Of a stretch of DNA of 44,940 nucleotides, positions 1 to 8,237 are shown piece after piece. Position 1 is the stretch's first letter. Each line of letters starts with the position of its first letter. Source of the stretch: Candidatus Rifleibacteriota bacterium (GTDB lineage Bacteria > Muiribacteriota > Ozemobacteria > Ozemobacterales > Ozemobacteraceae). The position numbers and the translations under genes were made by a program. The DNA lies in contig CAJOND010000063.1 of NCBI GenBank assembly GCA_905236675.1, positions 1-44,940 of the forward strand, given 5' to 3'. The notes under the pieces were generated by a model. The model saw only the letters and a program-made list of their open reading frames with translations. It was not told the DNA's origin and searched no databases.

Positions 1-612
1 GTCCGTCCACAAATGATTTTTGCCTGGAGCAACAACCATGTAATTTTCATCACCAAAACTGAATATTCTTGTAGAAAAAGACGCATTATCAGCATAAACC
101 GACTGATATGACTGTATTAAATCACTTTTCCCAAATGCATCAGAGTGTGCCTGAATGAAAGAATAAGCTAACCCTCTTACCAACATTGTCTTGAAACGAT
201 TCATTTTATCAGTATCAGAGGGAGTAGTGTTATAAACTCTTTTAAACTGGGTTAAATACGCGGAAGAAGGGGTGAATGCCTCCATCCCGAACTGAATGAT
301 TCCATATTCTTCGTTATAACCATTGTATTTTATTTCGAACTGTTCCTGGCCAGGGGCAATATAAACCATCCTTGTCGCGGACAAAAAACTTTCAGGCATA
401 TCCTGAAAGACCTGAATCATTGCATTAAGGTAGTCTTCAGACCAGGAAAGGCCATTAGTAGCATCATTATCGTATACTGTTATTCCATAAGTTTCATAAA
501 TCTGATTTTTTAAATTCTCTTCGGCTTCTGTAGCCAGAAGTAAACTTGAAGAGAACAAAATAAAAGACAATAATACAATAAAATAGTTTTTAAAATAATT
601 ATTCGTAATCAT
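1..612 (-). CDS. Secreted protein of unknown function, C-terminus beyond window
   Basis: The reading frame opens at an ATG at 612 on the minus strand and stays open to base 1, giving 204 residues with the C-terminus cut off by the window edge. Residues 7-28 form a hydrophobic signal peptide ending in LLLATEA, so the product is probably exported. The rest is mixed alpha/beta in composition with many aromatic residues. I do not recognise a family. One stretch, VRGLAYSF at residues 145-152, has the spacing and hydrophobic context of a zincin helix (HExxH) with every catalytic position replaced (R, G, Y). That resemblance is weak and is an inference. The gene is downstream of and co-directional with the two-component genes, about 55 bp after the kinase stop, so it could be the last member of that transcript. 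Confidence 0.75.
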   Translation of the reverse strand, partial: MITNNYFKNYFIVLLSFILFSSSLLLATEAEENLKNQIYETYGITVYDNDATNGLSWSEDYLNAMIQVFQDMPESFLSATRMVYIAPGQEQFEIKYNGYNEEYGIIQFGMEAFTPSSAYLTQFKRVYNTTPSDTDKMNRFKTMLVRGLAYSFIQAHSDAFGKSDLIQSYQSVYADNASFSTRIFSFGDENYMVVAPGKNHLWTD

Positions 613-668
613 ACTCTTAATTATATTAAATTTAATAAAATTGTATAGTATTTTTATGAAAATTCAAT

Positions 669-2393
669 TTATTCTAAAGGTAACTCTATAGTGGCAAGTA
701 ACCCTCCGTCGTCTCTATTAGACATATTTATATTCCCGTTGTGAACTTGAACAGCTTTAAGGGCAATAGAAAGACCTAGACCAATACCACCATTTTGAGG
801 ATTTCTGTCGGCTTTAATACAGTAAAAAGGATCAAAAATTTTCTTTAATTGGTCATCTGGAACACCAGGTCCATGATCACCAATTATTATTTTTGCTTTA
901 TTGCCATTTTTTTCTAAGCTTACTTCTACTGCAGAATTTTCAGGAGTAAATCTTAAAGCATTTCGTATAATATTTTCAAAAGCCCTTTCCAGCAAAATAG
1001 AATTTCCTTTAATAGAACAATCCTGTTTAATTTCTAACAGGACTCCCTTATGTTTGTTTTTGCTTTCAAATTCTGCATCAGCACAAACATTTTCTAATGC
1101 TTTGCCTAAATCAACTTCTTCGGTTGGACCGCTAATCTGTTTATTCTCAAGCTTATAGAATTGCAAAACTTCTTCAATTAAAGCATTCATTCTATTAACA
1201 TCCTTATTTAGACGTTCAACAAGAGATTTCTCAGAATCAGGAACTTTCATTTGTAAAAGTTCAATACCTACCTGCATCCTTGCCAAAGGAGATCGGAGTT
1301 CGTGCGAAATATCATTAAAAAGACGTTTTTGGCTATTTATTAAAGCTTCTATTTTTGAAGCCATATTGTTGAAATCAGATGCCAAATCCCCTATTTCGTC
1401 ATATCTTGCCATAGCTTCATTGGTGATTTTATGTGAAAAATCACCATTTGCAAACTTCTGACTGGCTTCTTGAAGTTCAACTATAGGTTTTGCTAAATAT
1501 CTTGCCATTAAAAAGCAGAGAATAGCACAAATAATAATAAAGAAAGGAAGCATATTTTTGGCTTGATTTATAAATATTTCTTTGCGTTGCTCCGGTATAT
1601 CTCTAGGAACATGTATTATAGCAACATATTTTTTATTAGTATCTGAAATAAGAAGACATCCAAGTAAATTTTCGTCATCTATTTTTAAAGTATTGGTTTC
1701 TTTAGAATTTAACAAGCTTTTAGCAAAATCTAAAATTTTAGATTCGTTAGCCTTGTATAGATTTATATATTTTTCTCTTGATAATTGATTCTGAATCGCT
1801 TTAACTTCTATAGTTATTTTTTCTTTGTCTTCTTTTGGCAAAGGTGGAGGTTTAGGACCAAAATGTTCTATATCATTAGGTCTAAAATCCTTATAAGGTT
1901 CATTATTTCTACTAAAATCAGGATTTCTGCCAGGAATAGGGGGAGGATTAAAAACAGAAGGTTTTAAACTATCGTTTTCAGAGATAGGTTTATTTGGTGG
2001 AATAAAATCCATATAATCTTTATTAACACCATCAAATATTTTGTTTAGTTTTTCATCGAATAACCAGAAATTTCCTGGTCCTCTAAACCTAAAAAAAGAT
2101 AAAGAACCTTGTTTTTCATAGGTTTCCATCATTAATTGCCCATTGTTTTGTAGAAATCTAGAAGAAATTCTATCAAATTTATCTTTTGCGGGTCTATAAT
2201 GGTAAAAATAAACGAAAGTACTCGCTAAAACTATATTTATAAAAGTAATGAAAATAAACCATCCAAAGCACTGAACAAAGAGTTTTGAGCCATAAAAAGT
2301 ATAAGATGCTTTTGATGGTTTAACTTTTAAAGCAGAAAGTTGTTTTGAATCATCTATTTCATTATTCTGAGAATCAATTTTCTGGTTTGACAT
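669..2393 (-). CDS. Sensor histidine kinase, CpxA-like
   Basis: This is a 574-residue membrane histidine kinase. It has a cytoplasmic N-terminal tail, a transmembrane helix at about 38-64, an extracytoplasmic sensor region at about 65-281, a second transmembrane helix at about 282-300 and a HAMP linker at about 297-350. The HisKA box FNDISHELRSPLARMQ carries the phospho-acceptor His364. The HATPase domain has an N box (ENIIRNALRFTPENS), G1 (GDHGPGVPDD) and G2 (GGIGLGLSIA), so it should be active. The sensor region is odd: residues about 143-190 are rich in Pro and Asn, unlike the PAS-like fold of classical CpxA. The start overlaps the response regulator by 20 bp, so the two are translationally coupled. 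Because the divergent neighbour is CpxP/Spy-like, I infer envelope-stress or metal sensing. Confidence 0.93.
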   Translation of the reverse strand: MSNQKIDSQNNEIDDSKQLSALKVKPSKASYTFYGSKLFVQCFGWFIFITFINIVLASTFVYFYHYRPAKDKFDRISSRFLQNNGQLMMETYEKQGSLSFFRFRGPGNFWLFDEKLNKIFDGVNKDYMDFIPPNKPISENDSLKPSVFNPPPIPGRNPDFSRNNEPYKDFRPNDIEHFGPKPPPLPKEDKEKITIEVKAIQNQLSREKYINLYKANESKILDFAKSLLNSKETNTLKIDDENLLGCLLISDTNKKYVAIIHVPRDIPEQRKEIFINQAKNMLPFFIIICAILCFLMARYLAKPIVELQEASQKFANGDFSHKITNEAMARYDEIGDLASDFNNMASKIEALINSQKRLFNDISHELRSPLARMQVGIELLQMKVPDSEKSLVERLNKDVNRMNALIEEVLQFYKLENKQISGPTEEVDLGKALENVCADAEFESKNKHKGVLLEIKQDCSIKGNSILLERAFENIIRNALRFTPENSAVEVSLEKNGNKAKIIIGDHGPGVPDDQLKKIFDPFYCIKADRNPQNGGIGLGLSIALKAVQVHNGNINMSNRDDGGLLATIELPLE

Positions 2394-3069
2394 ATAAATA
2401 GCCTATGCCGCGTATAGTTTTAATCAAATCGTTGCCACCTTGGTTTTTACCAAGCTTTTTTCTTAAATTACTCATATGAACATCTAAACTTCTGTCATCA
2501 TAAGTAAGTTTTCTCCCTAATACCTTGAGAGCTAGATCCTGTCTTTCAACAACATTGCCAGCAGAATGCATAAGTTGTTCAAGAAGGCTGAATTCAACTT
2601 CTGTCAAAGAAAGAATTTGCCCATCTTTGGAAACAGATTTGGTACTGCTATCTAGAACGACGCCATTTAATTCAACTTTATAGCTATCTTTATGTTTATT
2701 ATCAGTTATATCTAGTCTTCTAAATACAGCTCTGATTCTCGCTACTAATTCCCTCGGAGAGAAAGGTTTAGGAATATAATCGTCAGCCCCTAATTCCAAA
2801 CCAAGTATTCTATCTATTTCATCCCCTTTTGCAGTAAGCATAATAACAGGAATTTTTGAAAATGTTCGTATTTCTTTCAATACATCTAAGCCATTCATTT
2901 CTGGAAGCATTATGTCTAATATCACTAAACTATAATCGCCTTCCTTTATTTTATTTAATCCGCTCAACCCATCATGAACACATTCCGAAGGAAGTTGTTC
3001 TGCAGTTAAATATTCCTGCAAAAGCTCACAAAGTTCGGTATCGTCATCTATTATTAATATATGTTTCAT
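2374..3069 (-). CDS. OmpR/CpxR-family response regulator
   Basis: This 231-residue DNA-binding response regulator has a receiver domain at about 1-120: an acidic pocket (IIDDD, residues 6-10), phospho-acceptor Asp52 in VILDIMLPEMNG, Thr79 and Lys101 (YIPKPF). A C-terminal winged helix at about 130-228 ends in the typical DLIKTIRGIGYLYV. It should be phosphorylated by the overlapping kinase downstream. The ATG at 3069 has a good ribosome site (AGGAG about 7 nt upstream). A GTAAA-N6-GTAAA direct repeat, the form of a CpxR box, sits 19-34 bp upstream, which suggests autoregulation. Assignment to the OmpR family is secure. The CpxR-like role rests on the neighbouring CpxP-like gene and the box. 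Confidence 0.95.
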   Translation of the reverse strand: MKHILIIDDDTELCELLQEYLTAEQLPSECVHDGLSGLNKIKEGDYSLVILDIMLPEMNGLDVLKEIRTFSKIPVIMLTAKGDEIDRILGLELGADDYIPKPFSPRELVARIRAVFRRLDITDNKHKDSYKVELNGVVLDSSTKSVSKDGQILSLTEVEFSLLEQLMHSAGNVVERQDLALKVLGRKLTYDDRSLDVHMSNLRKKLGKNQGGNDLIKTIRGIGYLYVKPEN

Positions 3070-3087
3070 TTAATACTCCTGTTATTC

Positions 3088-3103
3088 TTTACATAATATT
3101 TAC
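3088..3103 (-). promoter_or_regulatory. Candidate CpxR-type box (GTAAA-N6-GTAAA)
   Basis: On the minus strand the 16 bases read GTAAA, six bases, GTAAA, which matches the known CpxR consensus of two GTAAA half-sites 4-8 bp apart. It lies in the divergent region between the response regulator and the CpxP/Spy-like gene, just before the regulator's ribosome site. Other TTTAC/GTAAA half-sites occur in the same region (3151, 3218-3227, 3282), as expected for cooperative binding but also likely by chance in AT-rich DNA. Confidence 0.45.
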
Positions 3104-3309
3104 TATAATTCTTTATGTTTATTAAAACAATTGGTTGTAATCTTAACAATTGTAAAGAAAGAAATAACTTCTTTGCAGAACTATCGTCTCTAATATAGGA
3201 ATCAACTGAATGAGCACTTTACTTTACAATCTTAAAAGATTAATAATTGCGTTTTTTTTTAATTCATTTATACTAAAAACAGTAAAAGATTAATTTGGAG
3301 GTATTTTTA

Positions 3310-4491
3310 ATGATAAAAAAACTTTCTATTATAGCTATGGTTGCATCTATGATCAGCTTTGGCGGTGTCATTTTTGCACAGGAAGCAAATAAAGCACCTG
3401 AAAAAGCAATAAAAAACGGTGAATTGCCGAAATTAACCAATATAAAGAATTTTTGCAAACCACCTTTAAGAATGCCTTATCAAGTTAGAAATGCTTTTGA
3501 ACTTTTTAAATATGCCGATGAACTAAAACTAACAGATGATCAATTAATTCAATTAAGAGCATATTATAAGAAACATTTTTCTGAAGAAGCAAAGAAAAAA
3601 GAAATTCCTGTTCTTCCAACAAAAGCTGATTTTTACAGCATGAACGAACAAGAACTATTAAAATTTGTAGATGATGAATCCGCTAGAGTAAAAAAAGATA
3701 TATTGAACAAACTACAAAAGATTATAGATATAAAGAAAATATTAACTCCAGAGCAGATTGAAAAAATAAAAAAAGAAGCAGAAAAAGAAGCTGAACGCAA
3801 CTTAAAAAGATTAGAAGAAAGACTTAACAAAAAACCTATTCCTTTAACCAACTCAAAACCTACTAAACCAAATGAAGATAAAAAAGATAAAGGCTTTAAG
3901 CACTTTAAACCCCATATGTATCCTCCTCAATGGATGATGCCTCATCAGCACCCCATGATGCCATTTATGCCACCAATGTGCCCACAGCAAGGCATGATGA
4001 ATCCGATGGGTCAAATGCCTCCTATGCCACAAATGGGGCCGCAGCAGGGTATGATGAACCCAATGGGTTGTATGCCTCCAATGCCACAAATGTGCCCACA
4101 GCAGGGTATGATGAACCCAATGGGTTGTATGCCTCCTATGCCACAAATGTGCCCACAGCAGGGTATGATGAACCCGATGGGTCATATGCCTCCTATGCCA
4201 CAAATGTGCCCACAGCAGGGTATGATGAACCCAATGGGTCATATGCCTCCTATGGGCATGAAATCTCCAAAATGTAATGATGATAAGTTTTGTCAAAACC
4301 GTTGCAAAAGAAATGTTTGCAAGTTTAAAAATCCCACACCAATGAAATTCAGAGATAAACCAAAAATGGAACCTCCATTTGCTAGTTTATTATCTAAATT
4401 TTTTGGTTGCAAAAAGGACTGTGATTCTGATATAATGAAAAAAGATAAGAAGATTGAAGTAGATAAAAATTTACCAAAACCAAAGAAGTAA
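3310..4491 (+). CDS. CpxP/Spy-like periplasmic protein with Met/Cys-rich repeat domain
   Basis: The ATG at 3310 is chosen over an upstream TTG because it is preceded by GGAGG and starts a clean signal peptide (residues 1-24, cut near IFAQEA). The 393-residue product has two LTxxQ motifs typical of the CpxP/Spy family (LTDDQ at 74-78, LTPEQ at 145-149) in a helical, charged region at about 60-175. A Lys-rich linker follows, then a Met-rich domain: four and a fraction tandem 19-residue repeats (core PQQGMMNPMG) from residue 225. The tail is Cys-rich (Cys spaced through KCNDDKFCQNRCKRNVCK, and CKKDC near the end). Met, Cys and His residues in this density suggest soft-metal binding, most likely copper. 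It is divergent from the kinase/regulator pair, like cpxP beside cpxRA. Family CpxP/Spy is likely; metal binding is inference. Confidence 0.85.
   Translation: MIKKLSIIAMVASMISFGGVIFAQEANKAPEKAIKNGELPKLTNIKNFCKPPLRMPYQVRNAFELFKYADELKLTDDQLIQLRAYYKKHFSEEAKKKEIPVLPTKADFYSMNEQELLKFVDDESARVKKDILNKLQKIIDIKKILTPEQIEKIKKEAEKEAERNLKRLEERLNKKPIPLTNSKPTKPNEDKKDKGFKHFKPHMYPPQWMMPHQHPMMPFMPPMCPQQGMMNPMGQMPPMPQMGPQQGMMNPMGCMPPMPQMCPQQGMMNPMGCMPPMPQMCPQQGMMNPMGHMPPMPQMCPQQGMMNPMGHMPPMGMKSPKCNDDKFCQNRCKRNVCKFKNPTPMKFRDKPKMEPPFASLLSKFFGCKKDCDSDIMKKDKKIEVDKNLPKPKK
3982..4254 (+). repeat. 57-bp in-frame tandem repeats (Met-rich 19-mers)
   Basis: The units start at 3982, 4039, 4096, 4153 and 4210, exactly 57 bp apart, with the fifth incomplete. 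Each encodes PQQGMMNPMGxMPPMPQMx. The variable positions are x = Gln, Cys, Cys, His, His and a final Gly or Cys, so the changes fall on potential metal ligands. The near-identical DNA indicates recent expansion. It also produces long open frames on the opposite strand and in another plus frame, which are not genes. Confidence 0.95.
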
Positions 4492-4506
4492 GTTTTTATT
4501 TCAATA

Positions 4507-4526
4507 AAAGAATCAAAAGATTCTTT
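4507..4526 (+). terminator. Possible terminator hairpin after the CpxP/Spy-like gene
   Basis: AAAGAATC and GATTCTTT form a perfect 8-bp stem around a 4-base loop, 15 bp after the stop codon. The U-run is short and part of the stem, so it is a weak candidate. Confidence 0.35.
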
Positions 4527-4633
4527 ATTCTAAAAAACCAAAGGTAGAAAAAAGTAAATATACTTTATTCCCATAAATTGATGAATCTCTGAACTTTCAG
4601 ATGATTTCATAACTCACAACTAACCTCAGCTTC

Positions 4634-4662
4634 GTAGCCCATTTTATTGGGCTACTTTTTTT
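4634..4662 (+). terminator. Rho-independent terminator
   Basis: GTAGCCCA pairs with TGGGCTAC (8-bp GC-rich stem, 6-base loop) and is followed by seven T. It reads on the plus strand, so it ends transcription from the CpxP/Spy-like gene, just before the 3' end of the convergent sigma-54 activator gene. Confidence 0.85.
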
Positions 4663-4668
4663 ATTAGC

Positions 4669-5793
4669 TTAATCAATTGGTTGGTTGCTTAATTGATCTC
4701 TAGTAATTCCTAGGTTATGCATAGTTCGATAAAAAGTAGCCTTATGTATACCTAATATTCGAGAAGCCTCAGTGATATTGCCACCAGAAAGCCGGTATGC
4801 ATCAATAAGTTTCTTTTGAGTAATATTTTTTCCTTTTGCAGACAATGGAATGAAACAATTATCACTAGAGTTCTGATTATTGTGACCGAGCAGTATAGGT
4901 TGACGGTTTGGTGGAATAATAACATCATGGTATTCCTGGTCCCTTGCATATTGAGCTGCAATCTGTCTTTCCTGGAACCAATCGGTTAATGAACGCAACC
5001 CAATAACATCCGTCTGATTTTCAGCAAAAAGTCTTTCTATGAGATTTCTAAGTTCTCTTACATTGCCAGGCCAGCGATACTGAGAAAGAAGATGTATTGC
5101 TTCTTTTGTAAGACAAGCAACATTTCTGCCATATTTTTTATTTAAAAGACCAATAAAATGATTAATTAAAGGTTCTATATCGTCTATTCTTTCTCTTAAT
5201 GGCGGAACATGAATATGAAGAGCACTTAATCTATAGAAAAGATCAGATCTAAAATTTCCATACAATGATTCTTTTTCAAGATTATGATTTGTAGCAGCAA
5301 TAACTCTTACATCTATTTTTATAGTGCTTTCCGAACCAACCCTTTCTATCGTTGAAGTTTCTAAGGCTCTTAAAAGCTTTGCTTGAGAAAGAGGTGGCAA
5401 ATCGCCTAATTCATCAAGAAAAAGAGTACCTCCGTTTGCTCTTTCGAATCGTCCTTTGTGAGATTTTATAGCACCAGTAAAAGAGCCTTTTTCATGCCCA
5501 AAAAGTTCACTTTCAAAAAGACTATCTGTTATAGCAGAACAGTTCATGGTAATAAAAGGCCCATTAGCTCTTCGGCTCAATTTGTGAATAGATGAAGCTA
5601 TTCCTTCTTTTCCAGCACCAGTTTCTCCTGTAATAAGAATAGGAGCATCAGAAGGAGCATACATTGCTACTTTTTTGAATACTTGACGCATTTTATCGGA
5701 AACACCGACCATTTCAAAAAATTCACTTTTATCCTGAATAGTCGGTGGCGGAAGTAGCAATAATTTTTTTTCGTTATTATTTATGTCTGTCAT
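4669..5793 (-). CDS. Sigma-54-dependent transcriptional activator without sensory domain
   Basis: This is a bacterial enhancer-binding protein of about 374 residues. The AAA+ domain has Walker A GETGAGKE, the sigma-54 contact loop as GSFTGA (the Ser variant of GAFTGA), Walker B GGTLFLDELG, and sensor segments including DVRVIAATN and YRWPGNVRELRN. A Fis-type helix-turn-helix lies at the C-terminus (GNITEASRILGIHKATFYR). Only about 25 residues precede the AAA+ domain, so there is no receiver, GAF or PAS module. It must be controlled by a partner protein, as PspF is, or by its own expression. The ATG at 5793 follows GAGG at short spacing; a TTG at 5811 would add six residues. No -24/-12 promoter was identified in the window, so its targets are unknown. 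Confidence 0.92.
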   Translation of the reverse strand: MTDINNNEKKLLLLPPPTIQDKSEFFEMVGVSDKMRQVFKKVAMYAPSDAPILITGETGAGKEGIASSIHKLSRRANGPFITMNCSAITDSLFESELFGHEKGSFTGAIKSHKGRFERANGGTLFLDELGDLPPLSQAKLLRALETSTIERVGSESTIKIDVRVIAATNHNLEKESLYGNFRSDLFYRLSALHIHVPPLRERIDDIEPLINHFIGLLNKKYGRNVACLTKEAIHLLSQYRWPGNVRELRNLIERLFAENQTDVIGLRSLTDWFQERQIAAQYARDQEYHDVIIPPNRQPILLGHNNQNSSDNCFIPLSAKGKNITQKKLIDAYRLSGGNITEASRILGIHKATFYRTMHNLGITRDQLSNQPID

Positions 5794-5957
5794 AACCTCA
5801 AGATAGTACAATCATTTTGCAAAAATTTCAATTTTATAATTTTTCATTCAAAAAATTTAAAGCTTTGTCGAAAAGAAGTTGGAATATTAGTTCTCTAATT
5901 CTTATAAAAACATAATAAATTAGCTAACCTCAAACTATATTACAGTATGAGTTATTA

Positions 5958-7478
5958 ATGAAGCATTTAAGTAAAAAAATATTCATATCTATAGTTTGTT
6001 TAATAACTTCAGGGTTATTAAACAATAACCTCTTTGCTCAAGAAAGAGTTGAAAAAACAAAATTTGAAGGGAATGCGACAATAAAAGCCTTTGTAGAAAG
6101 CACTAGAAAAGACTATTTTGACGCAGTTTACTCTTTTGATAACCCTATTCCTCAATATGTAAAAAAGCAATATGATAAAAGTTTCTATGGAACAGACACA
6201 GATTTAACCTTTGCTTTAAAAACAGACTTTAACGAAACTAGCTTTCTAGATTTTAAAGAATCTTTATATATAAGACACTATAATAAAGAAGATCCTAAAA
6301 GTTTAGATTATTATTCCAATAAATTTAACGAAATAGACCACAATCTTCGACTTACTTTCGGAATTGCTGCAGGTATACATGATTATATTCAACTTGATTA
6401 TATAAATAATATTTACGATGGTGGAGTTTTCGAAAGTTTAAATTACAGATCTAACAAGGGACGGGCATTATTAGCTCATGATTTTGCTGAAAGAACTTGT
6501 GTAGCTTTTACCGGTAGTTACGAAGAACGAGAATATGATACCGACAAGGTAATGAATTTTAGGGAAGGACGAGCTGGTTTTGAAGTTTCATGTCTATTAC
6601 CAGTTCGTAATGAATATGTTCAGATAGCTAATTCTTCCAGAGGTGAAAAATCTACCTTTGAAAGAATTCCAACAGGTATGGCTGCTAAAAATGCAGTAGA
6701 CTATTATACTACCTATGTCCGCAATCCAAGAGATGATGATCCGACTGCAAAATATGCCCTTAATCAGGTTAGAGGAGAACTTTACATAAGAGGTTTCGGG
6801 GAAATAGCCCAACGAGAAAGAACTCAGCTAAAAAATGATTGTGATGAGGTCGTAGGCGGTTTTGAAACTATATATAGAACAGCTGATGATATGAGATTCA
6901 GATTAAACGAAGTTTACACAGATCAAGATTATGAAAAAGAATCAAATATTAACGCATTACACGATGGATTCTCTAATTATACAGCCATTACCGTAGATTA
7001 TGACTGTACGAAAGACTTTTCTCAAAGTTTGACATATAGTTATGAATTTTACAAATATAAAAAGTTTAGAGAAGAAAACAATAAAGCCAATTCTGTAACT
7101 TATGAAAGTTTTTATTGCGGTAAAAATTATAGAACAAGTTTTCTTGTTGGTGCTGTTTTTCGTGAATATTATACCGCTGCGGCTAATATGCCTAATGAAA
7201 CAGAAAGAAGAGCCGCATTCTGCTGTGACTATGACATAATAGAATCATTAACTTTCAAGTTTAAAGCAGAATATGCTGATTTAGACTATCATGATTTTGA
7301 AGACGAAATTTTTTCAAATTACAAGAGAAAAACATGGAGAATAGCCTTAGAAAAAGGTCTAGGAGAATGTTTTTCTTTCGAAACAGCATTTGAAAGTAAT
7401 TCTGAAAAACATAAAGTTTTCGGACAGAATAATATAGAAGAAAAAACAGTCGGAATAAGCTTAATCGGAAGATTTTAA
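5958..7478 (+). CDS. Putative outer-membrane beta-barrel protein
   Basis: This 506-residue protein has a signal peptide (residues 1-27, cut near NNLFAQE). The rest is made of alternating amphipathic strands rich in Tyr, Phe, Asp and Glu, ending in the Phe-terminated strand TVGISLIGRF, the classic C-terminal beta-signal recognised by the Bam machinery. No plug, POTRA or peptidoglycan-binding domain is visible. Length and composition suggest a barrel of roughly 16-20 strands, of the porin type or the kind found in uncharacterised outer-membrane families. It is transcribed alone, divergent from the sigma-54 activator and convergent with tatC. No clear Shine-Dalgarno precedes the ATG at 5958. Export and barrel fold are well supported; the transported substrate is unknown. 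Confidence 0.75.
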   Translation: MKHLSKKIFISIVCLITSGLLNNNLFAQERVEKTKFEGNATIKAFVESTRKDYFDAVYSFDNPIPQYVKKQYDKSFYGTDTDLTFALKTDFNETSFLDFKESLYIRHYNKEDPKSLDYYSNKFNEIDHNLRLTFGIAAGIHDYIQLDYINNIYDGGVFESLNYRSNKGRALLAHDFAERTCVAFTGSYEEREYDTDKVMNFREGRAGFEVSCLLPVRNEYVQIANSSRGEKSTFERIPTGMAAKNAVDYYTTYVRNPRDDDPTAKYALNQVRGELYIRGFGEIAQRERTQLKNDCDEVVGGFETIYRTADDMRFRLNEVYTDQDYEKESNINALHDGFSNYTAITVDYDCTKDFSQSLTYSYEFYKYKKFREENNKANSVTYESFYCGKNYRTSFLVGAVFREYYTAAANMPNETERRAAFCCDYDIIESLTFKFKAEYADLDYHDFEDEIFSNYKRKTWRIALEKGLGECFSFETAFESNSEKHKVFGQNNIEEKTVGISLIGRF

Positions 7479-7502
7479 AAGAATAAAAGTTGGTAAATAA
7501 AA

Positions 7503-8237
7503 TTAATTATTTACTTCCTTTGAAAGTGGTTTTCTCTCAACTTTTGCTGCTAATATCAGACCTAATTCAAAAAGTAACCAGGTCGGGACCCCAAGAAGAA
7601 TCTGACTAACCACATCTGGTGGAGTTAGTAAAGCAGAGAAAAACAATATTCCAACAATAACAAAAGGTCGCTTTTCTCTTAATGATTCAGAAGTTGTTAA
7701 GCCAAACCTTATGGCAAGCAACACAATTATAGGAGCCTGAAACATCAGTCCAAAAGCTAACATTAACCAGCCAGTAAGACTCAAAAAGTTTTGAAGACCA
7801 ATAATAGGCTTTATTCCGTCGGAAGAAAAACTTCCAGAAAACCCCATTATAATAGGCATAATAAAATAAATACAAAAAGCAACTCCACAAGCAAACAATA
7901 TTGATGAAGATAACAACCATATTTTTAATGCTTTTGCTTCATCTTTATATAAAGCTGGGAATAAAAATTTCCAGCATTGCCATAAACACCATGGATATGC
8001 CAATATAACAGCAAGTATTAAGGAAAGATTAAGCTGGGTCCAGAAAACTTCCATAGGAGCAAAGTAATGAAGGCTACCAACGTTTTCTGGAATACATTGT
8101 TTTATTAGAAAATCAATTACGTAAGGTGATGCCCAATAAGAAAATGGATAAAATAAAGCAATAGCAATCAAACAGGCAATTATTGCATTTCTTAAAGCCT
8201 CGAGATGTGCTATTAGCGGTTCATCTCTATCATTCAT
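7503..8237 (-). CDS. tatC: Sec-independent protein translocase subunit TatC
   Basis: TatC is the multi-spanning receptor of the twin-arginine translocase, which exports folded proteins. The 244-residue length is typical and six hydrophobic segments are visible. The N-terminal signature RDEPLIAHLEALRNAI matches the conserved cytoplasmic region (usually HLxELRxR) that binds the RR signal peptide. The conserved loop proline/Glu region FAPMEVFWTQ and the later F-E/P motifs fit as well. Its ATG overlaps the tatA stop by 4 bp. An AT-rich hairpin overlaps its stop codon (7493-7514), but I do not call it a terminator. Confidence 0.95.
   Translation of the reverse strand: MNDRDEPLIAHLEALRNAIIACLIAIALFYPFSYWASPYVIDFLIKQCIPENVGSLHYFAPMEVFWTQLNLSLILAVILAYPWCLWQCWKFLFPALYKDEAKALKIWLLSSSILFACGVAFCIYFIMPIIMGFSGSFSSDGIKPIIGLQNFLSLTGWLMLAFGLMFQAPIIVLLAIRFGLTTSESLREKRPFVIVGILFFSALLTPPDVVSQILLGVPTWLLFELGLILAAKVERKPLSKEVNN

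Noticed and set aside
3982..4254. CRISPR-like array
   Set aside because: The repeats are contiguous without unique spacers, in-frame and protein-coding.
3930..4277. Plus-strand ORF of about 115 codons rich in Asp/Asn/Tyr/Ala
   Set aside because: Another frame of the same repeats inside the CpxP/Spy-like gene; it exists only because the repeat unit lacks stop codons in that frame.
3853..4296. Minus-strand ORF with a His/Trp-rich repeated sequence
   Set aside because: It is the reverse-strand reading of the 57-bp Met-rich repeats. It has no ribosome site and the plus-strand gene has a signal peptide, LTxxQ motifs and a good ribosome site.
7493..7514. Terminator between the beta-barrel gene and tatC
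   Set aside because: The stem is A/T only, overlaps the tatC stop codon and is not followed by a T-run on either strand.
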